Source of the DNA: Bifidobacterium breve
Lineage (GTDB): Bacteria > Actinomycetota > Actinomycetes > Nanopelagicales > Nanopelagicaceae
DNA: 59,289 nucleotides
NCBI GenBank assembly: GCA_945866305.1
Contig: CAMBGS010000002.1
Span: forward strand, 1-59,289
Reading direction: 5' to 3'
Position 1 is the first letter of the stretch, and every line of letters begins with the position of its first letter. The notes under the pieces were generated by a model that searched no databases, was not told where the DNA came from, and worked only from the letters and a program-made list of their open reading frames with translations. The translations under genes and the position numbers were made by a program. This document shows positions 58,736 through 59,289 of this stretch, piece after piece.

Positions 58736-58748
58736 ATTGTATTGCCCT
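58698..58748 (-). promoter_or_regulatory. Hairpin enclosing the ribosome-binding site and start of the secreted protein gene
   Basis: On the mRNA AGGGCAAT, which includes the ribosome-binding site, pairs perfectly over 8 bp with ATTGCCCT in codons about 11-13. Inside the loop GATTCATATGAATC (58714-58727) is a 14-nt perfect palindrome. Folding would bury both the Shine-Dalgarno and the start codon, so translation may depend on opening this structure. Seen in sequence; function inferred. Confidence 0.4.
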
Positions 58749-58794
58749 CTATTTCGATTGTCATTCTGTTTTTTGCAGTGAAGTCACAGCCTGA

Positions 58795-59187
58795 TTATGA
58801 GACGGTCAGTTTTAGGAAGTAAGTCTTTTTTCCATCAGTGAGTGAGATAGTGGTTTTGCCTTTTTTAAGTGGGGTCAGTGAAGGATATGTTTCATAAGCA
58901 GAGATCGGTCCCCCGGCAACAAACTTTGCAATCTTCGGATTTACAACTTTGCCTTTCCAAATTTCAGGGTTTTTAACTGTGAATACAACTGCACTCTTGA
59001 GTTTTACGGTGATTGTCTTCGCCTTTAGCGGGTTAACCATTTTTGGAGGAAGCGCGGCTGGCGTCGCCATTTTTGGTTCCGCGACAGCAGTATTCGAATC
59101 TGCGGCATTAGCCGCAAGGGCTGCATTAAATAAAAGTGAAAATGCCAGAACCAAGGCAAAAGCGGGACGAATCGCATTCAGGTGCAT
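58795..59187 (-). CDS. Small secreted protein, Ig-like fold candidate
   Basis: 130 aa from the ATG at 59187, which has GAGG 8 nt upstream; the track's TTG start four codons earlier is less likely. The signal peptide runs to about 28 (FALVLAFSLLFNAALAANA). A Pro/Ala linker leads to an 80-residue domain of alternating hydrophobic strands (KTITVKLKSAVVFTVK ... TTISLTDGKKTYFLKLTVS) with the look of a bacterial Ig-like or chagasin-type beta sandwich. No close family recognised. It is 60 nt upstream of the 520-aa secreted protein gene and may be co-transcribed. Confidence 0.65.
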   Translation of the reverse strand: MHLNAIRPAFALVLAFSLLFNAALAANAADSNTAVAEPKMATPAALPPKMVNPLKAKTITVKLKSAVVFTVKNPEIWKGKVVNPKIAKFVAGGPISAYETYPSLTPLKKGKTTISLTDGKKTYFLKLTVS

Positions 59188-59232
59188 ATGCAACCTCAAA
59201 TCAAAGTTGGAAAGACCAACCTACTCGGAAAA

Positions 59233-59289
59233 CTATGCCTCTGGAAGAGATTGAGCAGGTTCAGTAGCAGGTGAACTTTGTGGGCGAAG
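59233..59289 (-). CDS. C-terminal end of an unidentified gene (partial)
   Basis: The minus strand is open from the window edge to TAG at 59233, reading LRPQSSPATEPAQSLPEA. The Pro/Ala/Ser/Glu-rich composition resembles a flexible protein tail. With only 18 codons neither identity nor coding status can be established. Confidence 0.35.
   Translation of the reverse strand, partial: LRPQSSPATEPAQSLPEA

Overview
This 59.3 kb window looks like a chromosomal segment of a small-genome, fairly AT-rich actinobacterium. The operon orders are actinobacterial (rpsB-tsf-pyrH-frr-cdsA-rlmN-...-dxr-rseP-ispG-proS; clpP1P2-clpX-valS-folC-DUF4233-ndk-mreBCD-mrdA-rodA-rne-rplU-rpmA-obg-proB-proA; gatCAB). Genes are tightly packed, often overlapping by 1-8 nt, with A/T-rich codon use. 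Together with polyamine uptake and degradation genes, this suggests a freshwater acI / Nanopelagicales type organism (Ca. Planktophila or Nanopelagicus like). The taxon is inference. Almost every gene is on the minus strand; only three are on plus.

Layout, low to high coordinate (minus-strand transcription runs right to left). 1-3.5 kb: start of proS, then ispG, rseP and dxr (isoprenoid synthesis and membrane proteolysis). 3.5-12.1 kb: a polyamine module, speB - FAD amine oxidase - potCBAD - aminoaldehyde dehydrogenase - DinB-like protein, lying between rlmN and dxr inside an otherwise conserved block. 12.1-17.1 kb: rlmN, cdsA, frr, pyrH, tsf, rpsB. A 285-nt leader region follows, then xerC. 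18.3-28.6 kb: branched-chain amino acid genes, with ilvD separate and the operon ilvB-ilvN-ilvC-serA-leuB-ilvE-cimA preceded by a transcription attenuator with a Val/Ile/Leu-rich leader peptide. 28.7-31.9 kb: the only plus-strand genes, a DHA2-type MFS exporter, a VOC-fold protein and a zinc alcohol dehydrogenase. 31.9-39.8 kb: gatB, gatA, gatC, proA, proB, obg, rpmA, rplU. 39.9-50.2 kb: rne, rodA, mrdA, mreD, mreC, mreB, ndk, a DUF4233 protein and folC. 50.2-56.7 kb: valS, clpX, an MFS transporter, clpP2, clpP1. 56.7-59.3 kb: a 465-nt non-coding stretch, two secreted proteins of unknown function, and the tail of another gene.

How it fits together: the Pot transporter, the FAD oxidase, the aldehyde dehydrogenase and the agmatinase-family ureohydrolase make a plausible uptake-to-catabolism route for putrescine/agmatine-type amines. 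CimA gives a threonine-independent route from pyruvate to 2-oxobutyrate and isoleucine, sharing LeuB, IlvBN, IlvC and IlvE with valine and leucine synthesis. The attenuator can sense charged Val/Ile/Leu tRNA for the whole block, including serA. The remaining genes are housekeeping. The less conventional material is the ilv leader, a perfect 19-bp inverted repeat in front of the amine oxidase, structured leaders before rpsB and rne, the non-coding region upstream of clpP1, and the 520-aa secreted protein whose ribosome-binding site can be closed in a hairpin.
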